From assembly GCF_020193655.1 (NCBI RefSeq), contig NZ_JADYVE010000007.1, positions 62,001 to 126,000 on the forward strand: a stretch of 64,000 nucleotides of DNA, given 5' to 3'. Each line of letters begins with the position of its first letter. Position 1 is the stretch's first letter. This DNA comes from Ensifer sp. IC3342. Its GTDB lineage: Bacteria; Pseudomonadota; Alphaproteobacteria; Rhizobiales; Rhizobiaceae. The translations under genes and the position numbers were made by a program. Positions 30,010 to 40,024 of this stretch are shown one piece after another. The notes under the pieces were generated by a model. That model worked only from the letters and a program-made list of their open reading frames with translations, had not been told where the DNA came from and did not search any database.

Positions 30010-30113
30010 GAGTCCGTGCAAGATCCTTGCGTTGCATCCAGTTCGGCCGGCAACTGCGTTGCACTTCTTCTGCTTCAGAGGCCAGCCTGAGCGAGCCCAA
30101 TCGTACTTTGCCG

Positions 30114-31148
30114 TCAGCGCTTAGCCGACTGCACGGTGATCGCCAGGAGGTTCTGCAGAACGAGACTGTCTTCCAGGCTCGGCCGCGTGCGACTTTGATA
30201 GATCGTCGCCTGTAGCCGGCTCATTTCCCGCCGGATTGCTGGTCCGGTCCAGTGCCGAAGTGCTGCTTCGACAATCGGTTTGCGCCGGAAGTGCAGGTTC
30301 CTTCCAAGGCTGGCGATCACCTGGCTAGGAGATTGGCGGCTGGCATCCATTTCGGAGCGCATGGCGTCCAATTGCTGGAACTGTCGCAGGCACGCCTGGA
30401 GCACGAGAAACGGCGGCGTCTTCGACGTCGTAATCTTCCTCATGGCGTGGAGTAGCGCGTCCACATCGCCTTTCAGCACGGCATCGACCGCGTCGTCGAC
30501 AGAAATCGCACTGGCATCGCCGACGATATCGAGCACATCGTCCTCGTCCACTATCTCTTTCCCGCGGCAGTAAAGCGCCAGTTTTCTCACCTCATTGCGC
30601 GAAGCAAGACGATCGCCGCCGAGCGCCTCGAGCAGGCGCTCGCGTGCGGCAGGGGTGAGCCGAAGCCCCGCTTCGGCGAGTTCCTGGTCGATAAGCGCGT
30701 GCAGGCTGCGGGCGTCGTCGCTGTAGCAGGCGATTGACGCGATGGAACGGGCTGATTCGCCGGCCTTTCGAAGAGCTGCCCCCTTCTTGAGGTCGCCGGC
30801 CTCTATGAGGAGGTAGCTGCCGGTGGGCGGTTCAGCGGCAAGGATCTGCAATGCTTCGGAAAGCGCCTTCTCGGCGGAGGCACCGCGGATCCAGACGAGT
30901 TTTTCACCGCCAAAAAGGCCAATGGCATTGATCTCGTCGAGCAATCGTCCGGGATCCTGCTGCACGTCGCTAGCGTCGAGTTTGACGACGGCAAACGGGT
31001 CATCGAGCGGGATGCCGAATTTTGAAGCGAGCAGCGCGGCGCGTTCCGAAACGAGACCGCGATCGGGGCCGTAGAGCAAGAAAAGCCGGTAGCTTCCAGA
31101 CGCCTTCTGCAGGAAGCCGTCGAACTCGTGCGACTTGATCTCGCTCAT
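30114..31148 (-). CDS. holA: DNA polymerase III delta subunit
   Basis: A 344-residue clamp-loader subunit that opens the sliding clamp. HolA features include FLLYGPDRGLVSERA near the N-terminus, the mid-region LIEAGDLKKGAALRK, and LGGDRLASRNEVRKLALY with C-terminal RQFQQLDAMR. It lies 12 bp after lptE in a leuS-lptE-holA unit, the same order seen in many alphaproteobacteria. Confidence 0.93.
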   Translation of the reverse strand: MSEIKSHEFDGFLQKASGSYRLFLLYGPDRGLVSERAALLASKFGIPLDDPFAVVKLDASDVQQDPGRLLDEINAIGLFGGEKLVWIRGASAEKALSEALQILAAEPPTGSYLLIEAGDLKKGAALRKAGESARSIASIACYSDDARSLHALIDQELAEAGLRLTPAARERLLEALGGDRLASRNEVRKLALYCRGKEIVDEDDVLDIVGDASAISVDDAVDAVLKGDVDALLHAMRKITTSKTPPFLVLQACLRQFQQLDAMRSEMDASRQSPSQVIASLGRNLHFRRKPIVEAALRHWTGPAIRREMSRLQATIYQSRTRPSLEDSLVLQNLLAITVQSAKR

Positions 31149-31160
31149 CCGAACCCCGGA

Positions 31161-31706
31161 TCAGCGGCCGAGGGCCGATGCGATGTCGGCGCCGATGATC
31201 TCCGCCAGTTCCTTCGCCGCGCGGTTCTCGCCGTCGCGAATGGCGCGGACCTTGGCGAATTCCTGTTGAGGGAAGTCGACCAGCGCAACGGCCGTTCGGT
31301 TGCCCGCTCTGACGGTTTCGCCGGTGGCGGTTTTGGTCAGGTTGTAGTCCGCCTTCACGACAATGCGGCCGGCTCCTGCGTCGTCATCGTCACGGTCATT
31401 GTCCGTCGTGTCAAACAGCACACCCATGGTCCGGTGCGAGACATTGAGTGCGAGATGATATTGTGGGTTGACCGGCTCGCCAGCGCCGCGTGAAGCGAGG
31501 AAGATGAGGGCGTTGCGCACTTCCTGCTCGACGCGGTCGTCAGCCTCCGAGATCTCGATCGAAGCGAGCGCCACCGACGTCGAGCCGGTGGGGCCGTCGG
31601 AGTAAAGCGGCCGCACCTGGCAACCCGCCAAAGCGGTCAACAGCAGGCCGCCCGCCAGTATCGGAAATGACCGGAGGCGAAGGGCGGCTTTATCAGACAA
31701 CGACAT
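31161..31706 (-). CDS. lptE: LPS-assembly lipoprotein LptE
   Basis: A 181-residue outer-membrane lipoprotein plugging the LptD translocon. The signal peptide ends in a lipobox LTALAGC, followed by [12 protein letters not shown]. The rest is a LptE/RlpB-type domain with [16 protein letters not shown] and [13 protein letters not shown] chose the ATG at 31706, inside the last codons of leuS (14-bp overlap), which exposes the signal peptide; a longer frame lies within leuS. Confidence 0.9.
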   Translation of the reverse strand: MSLSDKAALRLRSFPILAGGLLLTALAGCQVRPLYSDGPTGSTSVALASIEISEADDRVEQEVRNALIFLASRGAGEPVNPQYHLALNVSHRTMGVLFDTTDNDRDDDDAGAGRIVVKADYNLTKTATGETVRAGNRTAVALVDFPQQEFAKVRAIRDGENRAAKELAEIIGADIASALGR

Positions 31707-34323
31707 TGACGATCCTCTGCGGCACGACGATGATCTTTTTCGGGTTGCTGCCGTTGAGCGCCGCTTTGACGGCGTCGAGAGCAAGCACGGCGCTTTCGAT
31801 CGCACTCTGATCAGCGTCACGCGCGATTGTCAAATCGGCGCGCTTCTTGCCGTTGATCTGGACCGGCAGGGTGATTTCGTTCTCGACGACCAGGACCGGG
31901 TCAAAGCTCGGCCAAGCGCGCTCGGCGATCAAACCGTCGCCGCCGATCTCCCGCCAGCATTCTTCCGCCAGGTGCGGCATCATCGGCGCGATCAGATTGA
32001 CCAGGATCGCAACGGCGTCCTTTACGGCCGCGGTGACTGCCGGACCGGCCTTGCCGCCGGCCACCTGGGTCAGCGGAGCGGCCACAACGTTGACGAGTTC
32101 GTAGATCCGCGCCACTGCCTTGTTGAAGGCGAGCTTGTCGTAGTCGGCTTCCACCGCGCGCAGCGTCCTATGCGCGGCCTGGGAGATGGCGAGGCCGTCG
32201 CCTTCTTTCGCCGGCGAAGCTTCGATTGCTCGCAGGTTTTCAGCGGCCTCGGCGATGAGCCTCCAGACGCGCTGAACGAAACGATGAGCGCCCTCGACGC
32301 CTGCTTCGGACCAGATCACGTCGCGGTCCGGCGGCGAATCGGAGAGAACGAAGAAGCGGGCCGTGTCGGCACCGTAGGAGCTGATGATGTCATCCGGATC
32401 GACGACGTTCTTCTTCGACTTCGACATCTTCTCGATCGAGCCGATGGCGATTACCTCACCGGTCTCGATCAGAAGCGCGCGCCGCTCACCGTCGACTTCC
32501 TCGACGCGGACCTCGGCCGGCGTGATCCATTCGCGCTGGGCGCCCTCACCGCGGCTGTAGGTCTCGTGCACCACCATGCCCTGGGTGAACAGGCCCTTGA
32601 ACGGTTCGTCGAGCGCCACGTGGCCGGTCGCCTTCATCGCGCGGGTGAAGAAGCGAGAATAGAGCAGGTGCAGGATCGCGTGCTCGATGCCGCCGATATA
32701 TTGGTCGACGGGAAGCCAATGGTTGGCGACTTTCGCGTCGGTCGGATTGTCCTCCCACGGCGCGGTAAAGCGTGCGAAGTACCAAGAGGAATCGACGAAC
32801 GTGTCCATGGTGTCGGTTTCGCGCCGGGCGTCCTTGCCGCACTCAGGGCAGGCGACATGCCGCCAGGTCGGATGACGATCGAGCGGATTGCCTGGCTTGT
32901 CGAAGGTCACGTCCGGCGGCAGCGTCACCGGCAGATCCGCCTTCGGCACCGGCACCACGCCGCAGTCGTCGCAGTGGATCACCGGGATAGGGCAGCCCCA
33001 ATAGCGCTGCCGCGAGATGCCCCAGTCGCGCAGGCGGAAATTAACCTTGCGCTCCGCTTGCGGCGTACCGCCCAACGCTTCCTTTTCGAGCCTCGAGGCG
33101 ACCATCTCGAAGGCGTCTTCCGTCGAAAGGCCGTCGAGGAAGCGCGAATTGATCATCACCCCGTCGCCGACATAGGCTTCGTTCTCGATCTTGAAACTTG
33201 CGGCGTCGGCTTCCTTCGGCATCACCACGGGGATGACCGGCAGGTCGTATTTGCGGGCGAAGTCCAGGTCGCGCTGGTCACCGGAAGGGCAGCCGAAGAT
33301 GGCTCCCGTGCCGTAGTCCATCAGCACGAAATTGGCGATATAAACCGGCAGTTCCCAACTCGGATCGAGCGGGTGCTTTGCGCGAATGCGGGTATCGATG
33401 CCTTTCTTTTCGGCCGTTTCGAGCGCAGCGAGCGAGGTGCCGGCGCGCCGGCATTCCTCGCAGAATGCCTCGATCTGGGCATTGCTGGCGGCGGCCTCCT
33501 TGGCGAGCGGATGGTCCGCCGAAATTGCCAGGAATGAGGCGCCGAACAGCGTATCCGGGCGTGTCGTATAGACGGTCAGTTCCGTCGTGCCATCCGGAAC
33601 GGTCGCAGCATCGAGCTCCCACCGCACCAGCAGGCCCTCGGAGCGGCCGATCCAGTTCTTCTGCATCAGCCGGACCTTTTCCGGCCACTGATCGAGCCCG
33701 TCGAGCGCGTCGAGCAGGTCCTGGCTGAAATCGGTGATGCGGAAGAACCATTGAGTCAGTTCGCGCTGCTCTACCAGAGCGCCGGAACGCCAGCCGCGAC
33801 CGTCGATCACCTGCTCGTTAGCGAGCACGGTGTTGTCGACCGGATCCCAGTTGACCTTCGACTGCTTGCGGTAGACGAGACCCTTCTCGAGGAAATCGAG
33901 GAAGAGATGCTGCTGGCGCTGGTAATAGGCCGGATCGCAGGTGGCGAATTCGCGGTTCCAGTCGAGCGACAGGCCCATCACCTTCAGCTGCGCCTTCATC
34001 GAGGCGATGTTCTGATAAGTCCAACTCGCCGGATGCACGCCGCGTTCCATCGCGGCGTTTTCCGCCGGCATGCCGAAGGCATCCCAGCCCATCGGATGCA
34101 GCACGTTGAAGCCGCGGGCGCGCTTGTAGCGGGCAACGACGTCACCCATGGTGTAGTTGCGCACGTGCCCCATGTGGATACGGCCCGAGGGATAGGGGAA
34201 CATCTCGAGCACATAATATTTTTCGCGCGGATCGTCGTTGCTGGTCTCGAAGACCTTGCCTGCTTCCCATTCCTGCTGCCAGCGCGGTTCGGCATCACGC
34301 GGATTATATCGTTCGGTCGCCAT
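31693..34323 (-). CDS. leuS: Leucyl-tRNA synthetase
   Basis: An 876-residue class I aminoacyl-tRNA synthetase. The HIGH-type motif [20 protein letters not shown] is at ~residues 42-61. The editing domain has [16 protein letters not shown], the zinc-like [11 protein letters not shown] and CPECGK motifs are present, and the KMSKS loop is [15 protein letters not shown]. The ATG at 34323 ([16 protein letters not shown]) is the conserved start; an in-frame extension to 34395 is unlikely. First gene of leuS-lptE-holA. Confidence 0.98.
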   Translation of the reverse strand: MATERYNPRDAEPRWQQEWEAGKVFETSNDDPREKYYVLEMFPYPSGRIHMGHVRNYTMGDVVARYKRARGFNVLHPMGWDAFGMPAENAAMERGVHPASWTYQNIASMKAQLKVMGLSLDWNREFATCDPAYYQRQQHLFLDFLEKGLVYRKQSKVNWDPVDNTVLANEQVIDGRGWRSGALVEQRELTQWFFRITDFSQDLLDALDGLDQWPEKVRLMQKNWIGRSEGLLVRWELDAATVPDGTTELTVYTTRPDTLFGASFLAISADHPLAKEAAASNAQIEAFCEECRRAGTSLAALETAEKKGIDTRIRAKHPLDPSWELPVYIANFVLMDYGTGAIFGCPSGDQRDLDFARKYDLPVIPVVMPKEADAASFKIENEAYVGDGVMINSRFLDGLSTEDAFEMVASRLEKEALGGTPQAERKVNFRLRDWGISRQRYWGCPIPVIHCDDCGVVPVPKADLPVTLPPDVTFDKPGNPLDRHPTWRHVACPECGKDARRETDTMDTFVDSSWYFARFTAPWEDNPTDAKVANHWLPVDQYIGGIEHAILHLLYSRFFTRAMKATGHVALDEPFKGLFTQGMVVHETYSRGEGAQREWITPAEVRVEEVDGERRALLIETGEVIAIGSIEKMSKSKKNVVDPDDIISSYGADTARFFVLSDSPPDRDVIWSEAGVEGAHRFVQRVWRLIAEAAENLRAIEASPAKEGDGLAISQAAHRTLRAVEADYDKLAFNKAVARIYELVNVVAAPLTQVAGGKAGPAVTAAVKDAVAILVNLIAPMMPHLAEECWREIGGDGLIAERAWPSFDPVLVVENEITLPVQINGKKRADLTIARDADQSAIESAVLALDAVKAALNGSNPKKIIVVPQRIVNVVV

Positions 34324-34468
34324 TGTCGTTTCGATGTTCCGGAAATTCTGGGGGCGCTCAGGCACCCTCATGATAGCTGGCGTGACCTTCATCACGAAAC
34401 CGCTTGAGCGTCAAGTTTTGAAGGGGTTGGCAGTGCACTTTGGCATGTTTAGGCGGGCGATCTGCCCG

Positions 34469-34573
34469 CTACAGCGCCCTGCGTCTTATCACGCGCGCAA
34501 AGGATGCTATAGCACTTTGGGTTGCCGCATGTTTTGTCCTCAATCGGGTAGGTTTTAGGGAAACATGCAGCAG
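34469..34573. repeat. Rhizobial mosaic palindromic repeat, copy 2
   Basis: A ~105-bp copy from CTACAGCGCC through AAAGGATGCTATAGCACTTTGG to AACATGCAGCAG. It fills much of the 325-bp gap between divergent leuS and yggS, where no other feature is seen. It is more diverged than copies 1 and 4 and lacks the ATTTCGATTTAA arm. Confidence 0.75.
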
Positions 34574-34648
34574 GCCTTGGCAAGGACCGCGAGTTTCAAT
34601 AAGCGGCAGAGGAGGTTAATCGTGGTCTTCGGACGTGGGAGCGCAAGG

Positions 34649-35308
34649 ATGGAAGTTCAGGAGCGGTTGAACGATGTCGTGAGCCGGATTCGCGCCAGCG
34701 AAAAGGCGGCAAAACGGCCCCAGGATGCCGTCACTCTGGTTGCCGTGTCGAAAACCTTCGATGCCGACGCGATACGTCCGGCGATTGCCGCCGGCCAGCG
34801 CGTCTTCGGTGAGAATCGCGTCCAGGAGGCAGAGCGCAAATGGCCAGCGCTCCGCCTTGAGACGCCCGATGTCGAACTGCATTTGATCGGCCCCTTGCAG
34901 TCGAACAAGGCGGTCGACGCAGTCGCGCTCTTCGATGTCATCGAGACCATCGATCGCGAGAAGATTGCCCGGGCGGTCTCCGCCGAGATGAAGCGGCAGG
35001 GCCGCAATCTTCGCCTCTATGTCCAGGTCAACACCGGCCTAGAGCCGCAGAAGGCCGGCGTCGCCCCGGAAGACACCGCCGCCTTCGTCGAGCTTTGCCG
35101 CAGCGAACTGGCGATGAAGATCGAAGGCCTCATGTGCATTCCTCCGGTTGACGAGAACCCTGGTCCGCATTTCGCGCTGCTTGCGAAGCTTGCCGCGGAA
35201 TGCGGTCTCGACAAGCTCTCGATGGGCATGTCCGGTGATTTCGAGACGGCGATCGCCTTCGGCGCCACCAGCGTTCGCGTTGGCTCGGCGATTTTTGGGG
35301 CGCGCTGA
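34649..35308 (+). CDS. YggS/PROSC-family pyridoxal phosphate-binding protein
   Basis: A 219-residue alanine-racemase-fold protein that binds PLP at Lys35 (VAVSKT) and is involved in PLP homeostasis. Family motifs are VFGENRVQEAERKW, LHLIGPLQSNKA, LYVQVNTGLEPQKAG, GLMCIPP and LSMGMSGDFETAI. I chose the ATG at 34649; the in-frame ATG at 34565 lies in repeat DNA. A stand-alone gene. Confidence 0.92.
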   Translation: MEVQERLNDVVSRIRASEKAAKRPQDAVTLVAVSKTFDADAIRPAIAAGQRVFGENRVQEAERKWPALRLETPDVELHLIGPLQSNKAVDAVALFDVIETIDREKIARAVSAEMKRQGRNLRLYVQVNTGLEPQKAGVAPEDTAAFVELCRSELAMKIEGLMCIPPVDENPGPHFALLAKLAAECGLDKLSMGMSGDFETAIAFGATSVRVGSAIFGAR

Positions 35309-35533
35309 GGCTTTCCTAGTCGCGGCTTATCGCGCGAGGGCGGGTTTGCGACGCCAATGTCTGTCACGGCCGCCCGTCATTGGTGTACCGTTGGGCCGTG
35401 CGCGAAATCGATGGTTGAGTGGCACGAAGGTGCGATTCCCTCGTCCAATCGACACACTTTTGCATCCGGCAGTGCCCGCGAGTATCTTGCGAGGACGTGA
35501 AAAATCTGGCCCAGAATGAGAGGGAGCTCGGGA

Positions 35534-36415
35534 TCATTTCGGTCGCTGCGCTCCGATGTCCTTTACGGACTCAAGGCCCGAATTGCCAAACATTACCGGT
35601 TGCTCATCGTACAAGGCAAAATCGCCCCAGTGCCCGCCGCCAATTTGGTTATTGACGATGCTGATCGAAATATCATCGACAGCGCCGCCGCCCTTCCGTC
35701 CGTCGAGATAGACGGTGTAGCCGCCTCCCAAAAGGCGATTGCAGCTGATGGTGATATCCGACAGACCTGCAAAGTGATTGGCCATCATGACGGCCGAGGT
35801 TTGGCCGTGGTCGTTGATCACTGTATTGCCAATGATATCGATATTTCGCCCACCATTGATCTCGATACCGTCGAAATGTGGATCGGTCTTTGCGGCATGT
35901 AGATCGTGAATGAAATTGCCTCGGACCGTGGATGGTCCCCATATTGTCATGCCGTTCTCAGCGTGGTGTATATTGCTGCGGAGGATGGTTCCGAAACCAT
36001 AGATGGCATTGACGGTCGCACCGCGGGCGTCAATCTCACTGTCCATGAGAGTGAAGCCCTTGGCCTCATCCATGATTCTTAGTGCATGCCATGGAGTGTC
36101 TGAAATGAGCCTGGTGTTCTTGACGGTGACGTTCTTGGCCTCGACGACGATATCGCCCAGAACCTCCAGACTGCTGATGACGGTGTTGTCCTTCGTCACA
36201 TGAAGCGTTCCCTTGTACTGGGTCAGCTTCGTCCCGACGGGCACCCCGGTGTTCGAGGCGTCGGGAAACAGATCGCACGGGTTCACTTGTGATGCGCAAA
36301 GCGTCGCTCGTTCGAATTGGCAAGTTTCGGCAGCGCTGGCATCGAGTGCGTCCCACGCCGAGTTTAAGGCCGCGAAAGGAATCGCAAGAAAAGGCGCCAA
36401 TTTATTGCGTCTCAT
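35534..36415 (-). CDS. Secreted right-handed beta-helix protein, function unknown
   Basis: A 293-residue protein starting MRRNKLAPFLAIPFAALN, with a likely signal peptide ending near ASAAETC. A cysteine-bearing segment (CQFERATLCASQVNPCDLF) is followed by a parallel beta-helix built from short repeats (NTVISSLEVLGDIVVEAKNV, DGIEINGGRNIDIIGNTVIN, DITISCNRLLGGGYTVYLDG). Similar folds occur in pectate lyases, mannuronan epimerases and surface proteins, but I see no diagnostic catalytic set. An ATG at 36454 would add 13 residues. Base composition is less GC-rich than the neighbours. It is followed upstream by a glycosyltransferase gene, 8 bp from its upstream start region, suggesting a small accessory module. 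Confidence 0.75.
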   Translation of the reverse strand: MRRNKLAPFLAIPFAALNSAWDALDASAAETCQFERATLCASQVNPCDLFPDASNTGVPVGTKLTQYKGTLHVTKDNTVISSLEVLGDIVVEAKNVTVKNTRLISDTPWHALRIMDEAKGFTLMDSEIDARGATVNAIYGFGTILRSNIHHAENGMTIWGPSTVRGNFIHDLHAAKTDPHFDGIEINGGRNIDIIGNTVINDHGQTSAVMMANHFAGLSDITISCNRLLGGGYTVYLDGRKGGGAVDDISISIVNNQIGGGHWGDFALYDEQPVMFGNSGLESVKDIGAQRPK

Positions 36416-36469
36416 CTCATCGCTCCGCAATGCTTTGTGAATACTGTCAAGCAAACCGCCGATTGCTGA

Positions 36470-37423
36470 TCACCTAGCGTCGGTCCGCCAGCGCATCATA
36501 TGCGACGTAAGATGACGCTGCCGCTTATTGAGGAGCTTGGTGGCCATCCTGAAGAGCGATGCTACTGTGGACCCAAGATGGTTGGGATGGTCCGTGAGAC
36601 CGGCGATCAGGAATTTCAACGACCGCCGCTTCTTGCCCATCTTGTAAAGCGCGATTGCCAGGTCAATCATCAGCCTCGATCTATGTTTCCTTCTTGCCGA
36701 AAGCACACCCTTGTTTTTCCTGAGGATACGCAGCAGCCCCATCGTCTGTTTATGCCTGCTGCATGAAATGCTGTCGCTCGATATATATCCCAGTACGACC
36801 GGCTCGATATCTTCATAGAGTGTCGTGTGCTGCGCGAGCCGTATCGCGAATTCCCAATCCTCGTTAGCCCGCGCGCACGGATCGAACCAGGAGTTCCCGG
36901 GAAAGCAATCCCGCCGAAAGAGTGTGTTCTGCAAACTGATGCGGTTCTCTGATAGCAGACGACCGAGCTGATCTTCCTCCAGCCTCAATCGGCCCTCGGG
37001 CGGCGGCGCAAAGGCCACTTTGGCAGGACCGAAATTGAAAGAAGCGTCGCGGCCATAGAGGATTTTGGCGCCCGTAACCACGCCAACATGGGCCGGGAGG
37101 GTCGAAAAGAGGGAAATCTGGCGCATCAGCTTGCCAGGCAACCAGATGTCGTCGCTGTCCTGGAAGGCAATGTAGTTGCCTCTGGCTTCGGCAAGACCCG
37201 TATTGCGAGCCGCAGCTGCGCCGCCGTTCTTCACGCGCCGTACGTATTTCACCCGCGGGTCACAAAAGCTGCGGACCACGCCCTCGACGTCCTCAGTCGA
37301 GCCGTCATCTACGACAATAAGTTCAAGGTTTTCATATGATTGGCTGAGAACGCTCGCCATCGCCGCGGCCAGGCTACGCGTTCGATTGAACGTCGGGAGT
37401 ATGACGGAGACATCAGCGTTCAT
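36470..37423 (-). CDS. Family 2 glycosyltransferase
   Basis: A 317-residue GT-A glycosyltransferase. It starts NADVSVILPTFNRTRSLAAA, has the nucleotide-sugar site LELIVVDDGSTEDVE, NGGAAAARNTGL, the DxD-like IAFQDSDDIWLPGKL and the acceptor-side ANEDWEFAIRLAQ. A basic C-terminal ~100 residues follows (KMGKKRRSLKF, KLLNKRQRH). It probably adds a sugar to a surface polysaccharide; donor and acceptor are unknown. The ATG at 37423 is chosen over 37450. It lies just upstream of the beta-helix gene on the same strand. Confidence 0.87.
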   Translation of the reverse strand: MNADVSVILPTFNRTRSLAAAMASVLSQSYENLELIVVDDGSTEDVEGVVRSFCDPRVKYVRRVKNGGAAAARNTGLAEARGNYIAFQDSDDIWLPGKLMRQISLFSTLPAHVGVVTGAKILYGRDASFNFGPAKVAFAPPPEGRLRLEEDQLGRLLSENRISLQNTLFRRDCFPGNSWFDPCARANEDWEFAIRLAQHTTLYEDIEPVVLGYISSDSISCSRHKQTMGLLRILRKNKGVLSARRKHRSRLMIDLAIALYKMGKKRRSLKFLIAGLTDHPNHLGSTVASLFRMATKLLNKRQRHLTSHMMRWRTDAR

Positions 37424-38109
37424 GGGACGGCCTCCATAGGGAATGGCCAACTTCTACTTCGCTATCGCCTTTGTACTTTCCATGGAACGTGGCGCTCGCG
37501 CGGGGAATGGCACACTGAAACGGATTTCAAGACAACGCGAAGGCCCTCCTCCAAGAGTCACGATATGCGGAGAGGCCGTGGTGTGGGAAGCCACGCCAAA
37601 GCATGCAACATCTATCCCTTTGGACGGCGGAGCGCCGTGGACGAAGCTGCCCACCTCGTCGGAAGAACGAGGACGAGGCATACATTGCGTCTAAAGCCGT
37701 AGACCCAAGTGGGCTGGCAGCGCGGCGCTCGGCTCGTCCGTTCGTCTCTTCCCTATATCGCTTTCCCCTGTTTGGACGTGGCACATCGGACCAGTAGGAC
37801 TTTCGCCCCACTCGCCGGCCTCTTGGCGGTGGTCATCCCGCAGCTCTGCGGCCGTTCGACGGAACGGTCTCATCCACGGATGCAAGGACAGCGGAGCGGG
37901 CGCGTCGGCGTCCTACTGCATGATTCCTGAAATCGGAATGCGGTAATTTAACGTGCTGCAGCGACGACTTTCCGCGTCCGATTGGACGCGCGGCGCCGCA
38001 GGGAACCCTATTACCCTTTCGTCGGGGTTCTCGTTTGCCTCCGTTGGCCTATCTTCTCTGGCCGAGGAGCCGGGCTTTGTCCGGAAAAGTCAGTGGGAGG
38101 AGAACGGAT
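37424..38109. other. 686-bp non-coding segment with no recognisable gene
   Basis: Short open frames on both strands here show no recognisable protein motif and no plausible start signals, so I call none of them. The right half carries a degenerate mosaic repeat (37913-37999), and the prpE ribosome-binding region lies at its end. It may be a remnant of a gene lost from the accessory segment. That is an inference from size only. Confidence 0.5.
37913..37999. repeat. Rhizobial mosaic palindromic repeat, degenerate inverted copy
   Basis: CTACTGCATGATTCCTGAAATCGG ... GTGCTGCAGCGAC ... GCGCGGCGCCGC is an inverted, shortened version of the elements at 24088 and 58947 (first motif: CTACTGCATGATTCC). 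The central palindrome is partly deleted. Confidence 0.65.
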
Positions 38110-40017
38110 ATGGCGAGCCGCTATTCCGAAGTGTACGCCGCGTGGAAGGCCGATCCGCACGGATTTTGGGCCGGTGCGGCCGGATCGATCGACTGGTTCC
38201 AATCACCCGAGCGCATTTTCGAGTCCGAGCGCGGGACCTATGGGCACTGGTTTCCCGACGGGATGACGAACACCTGCTACAACTGTCTCGACCGCCATGT
38301 GGAAGGCGGCCGGGCTCAGCAGCCAGCCTTCATCTATGACAGCCCCGTCACCGGCCGGATCGAAAAGATCTCCTATGGCGATTTGCTCGCCGACGTGAAG
38401 GCGATGGCTGCTGTCTATCGCAATCTCGGGATCGGCAAGGGCGACCGGATCATCATCTACATGCCGATGATCCCTCAGGCAGCGGTGGCCATGCTCGCCG
38501 CCGCGCGCATCGGCGCGGTGCATTCGGTCGTCTTTGGCGGTTTTGCCGCCAACGAGCTTGCCGTACGCATCGACGATTGCCAGGCGAAGTTGGTCGTCTC
38601 AGCGAGCTGTGGTCTCGAACCCGGGCGCACCGTCGCCTACAAGCCGCTTCTCGATACGGCTATCGAGATCGCCGCTAGCAAGCCGGACCATTGCCTGATT
38701 TTTCAGCGCGACATGCTCGCCGCCGACATGGTTCCCGGCCGGGACATCGACTTTGCCGAGGCGCTCGCAGCGGTGAAGCAAGCCGGCAAAGAGGCGCCCT
38801 GCACCCCTGTCGCATCGACCGATCCGCTTTACGTGCTCTATACGTCGGGGACCACCGGGCAGCCGAAGGGTGTCGTACGCGACAATGGCGGCCACATGGT
38901 CGCGCTCAAATGGTCGATGGAGCATTTCTTCGGCGTGCGGCCCGGTGAGGTCTTCTGGGCCGCTTCTGACATCGGTTGGGTGGTCGGGCACTCTTACATC
39001 GTCTACGGGCCGCTTCTCAATGGCAACACCTCCGTCCTCTTCGAAGGCAAGCCGGTCGGCACGCCCGATCCCGGCACCTATTGGCGTATCATCGCCGAGC
39101 ACGGCGTCGTGGTCATGTTCACCGCGCCGACGGCATTGCGGGCGATCCGCAAGGAGGATCCCGAAGCCACTTATGTGTCCCGGTACGACCTCTCGCATTT
39201 CCGGGCGCTTTACCTCGCCGGCGAACGAGCGGACCCGGACACGATCCAATGGGCCGAGCGGGCGCTCGGCGTCCCGGTCATCGATCACTGGTGGCAGACG
39301 GAGACGGGATGGCCTGTCGCCGGCAATCCAATGGGCCTGGGACTGCTGCCGGTAAAATACGGCTCCCCGGCTGTTCCCCTGCCCGGCTACGACGTTCAGG
39401 TGCTCGATGACGCCGGGCACCCGGTGGGGCCGGGCACGCTCGGCAATGTGGTGGTCAAGCTGCCGCTCCCGCCCGGTTGCCTGCCGACGCTCTGGAACGC
39501 CGACGACCGCTTCCGCGCGGCCTATCTCGACGAATATCCCGGCTTCTACAAGACGGCGGATGCTGGCTATGTCGACGACGACGGCTACATCTTCATCATG
39601 GCTCGCACCGACGACATCATCAACGTCGCCGGCCACCGGCTGTCGACCGGAGCCATGGAGGAGGTCTGCGCCAGCCATCCCGACGTGGCGGAATGCGCGG
39701 TGATCGGCATCGCCGATTCGCTGAAGGGTCAGGTCCCGGCGGGCTTCCTGGTGATCAATTCCAATGTTTCCCGTGAAACGTCGGAAATCGAAAGGGAAGT
39801 CGTCACGCTCGTGCGCGAGCGGATCGGACCCGTTGCCGCCTTCCGGATGGCGATCTGCGTCAAGCGTTTGCCGAAGACACGTTCCGGCAAGATCCTCCGG
39901 GCGACGATCCAGAAGATTGCCGACCGCCAGCCCTGGAAGATGCCGGCGACAATCGACGACCCGGCGATCCTCGACGAGATTACCGAAGCGCTGCACGCGA
40001 AGGGTATCGGGCTGTAG
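38110..40017 (+). CDS. prpE: Propionyl-CoA synthetase (propionate-CoA ligase)
   Basis: A 635-residue acyl-adenylating enzyme converting propionate, CoA and ATP to propionyl-CoA. The ATP-binding motif YTSGTTGQPKGVVRDNGGH carries the RDNGG variant typical of PrpE. Also seen are IYMPMIPQAAVAMLAAARIG, DHWWQTETGWP and the C-terminal acetylation/catalytic [10 protein letters not shown]. The ATG at 38110 follows GGAGGAGAAC. A one-mismatch parS-like site lies in the coding region (39765-39780). It is paralogous to acs at 42532. Confidence 0.93.
   Translation: MASRYSEVYAAWKADPHGFWAGAAGSIDWFQSPERIFESERGTYGHWFPDGMTNTCYNCLDRHVEGGRAQQPAFIYDSPVTGRIEKISYGDLLADVKAMAAVYRNLGIGKGDRIIIYMPMIPQAAVAMLAAARIGAVHSVVFGGFAANELAVRIDDCQAKLVVSASCGLEPGRTVAYKPLLDTAIEIAASKPDHCLIFQRDMLAADMVPGRDIDFAEALAAVKQAGKEAPCTPVASTDPLYVLYTSGTTGQPKGVVRDNGGHMVALKWSMEHFFGVRPGEVFWAASDIGWVVGHSYIVYGPLLNGNTSVLFEGKPVGTPDPGTYWRIIAEHGVVVMFTAPTALRAIRKEDPEATYVSRYDLSHFRALYLAGERADPDTIQWAERALGVPVIDHWWQTETGWPVAGNPMGLGLLPVKYGSPAVPLPGYDVQVLDDAGHPVGPGTLGNVVVKLPLPPGCLPTLWNADDRFRAAYLDEYPGFYKTADAGYVDDDGYIFIMARTDDIINVAGHRLSTGAMEEVCASHPDVAECAVIGIADSLKGQVPAGFLVINSNVSRETSEIEREVVTLVRERIGPVAAFRMAICVKRLPKTRSGKILRATIQKIADRQPWKMPATIDDPAILDEITEALHAKGIGL
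39765..39780. promoter_or_regulatory. parS-like site 6, inside prpE (core mismatch)
   Basis: TGTTTCCCGTGAAACG differs from parS in the central CACGTG (CCCGTG) and at the last base. It encodes VSRET, as the rsmG site does. Binding is less certain than for the other sites. Confidence 0.4.
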
Positions 40018-40024
40018 GCGAGCG

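Noticed and set aside
31972-33537. 521-residue open frame on the plus strand
   Set aside because: It is antisense to leuS, with composition typical of a shadow frame.
37340-37702. 120-residue open frame
   Set aside because: It starts inside the glycosyltransferase gene on the other strand, with no family features or ribosome-binding site.
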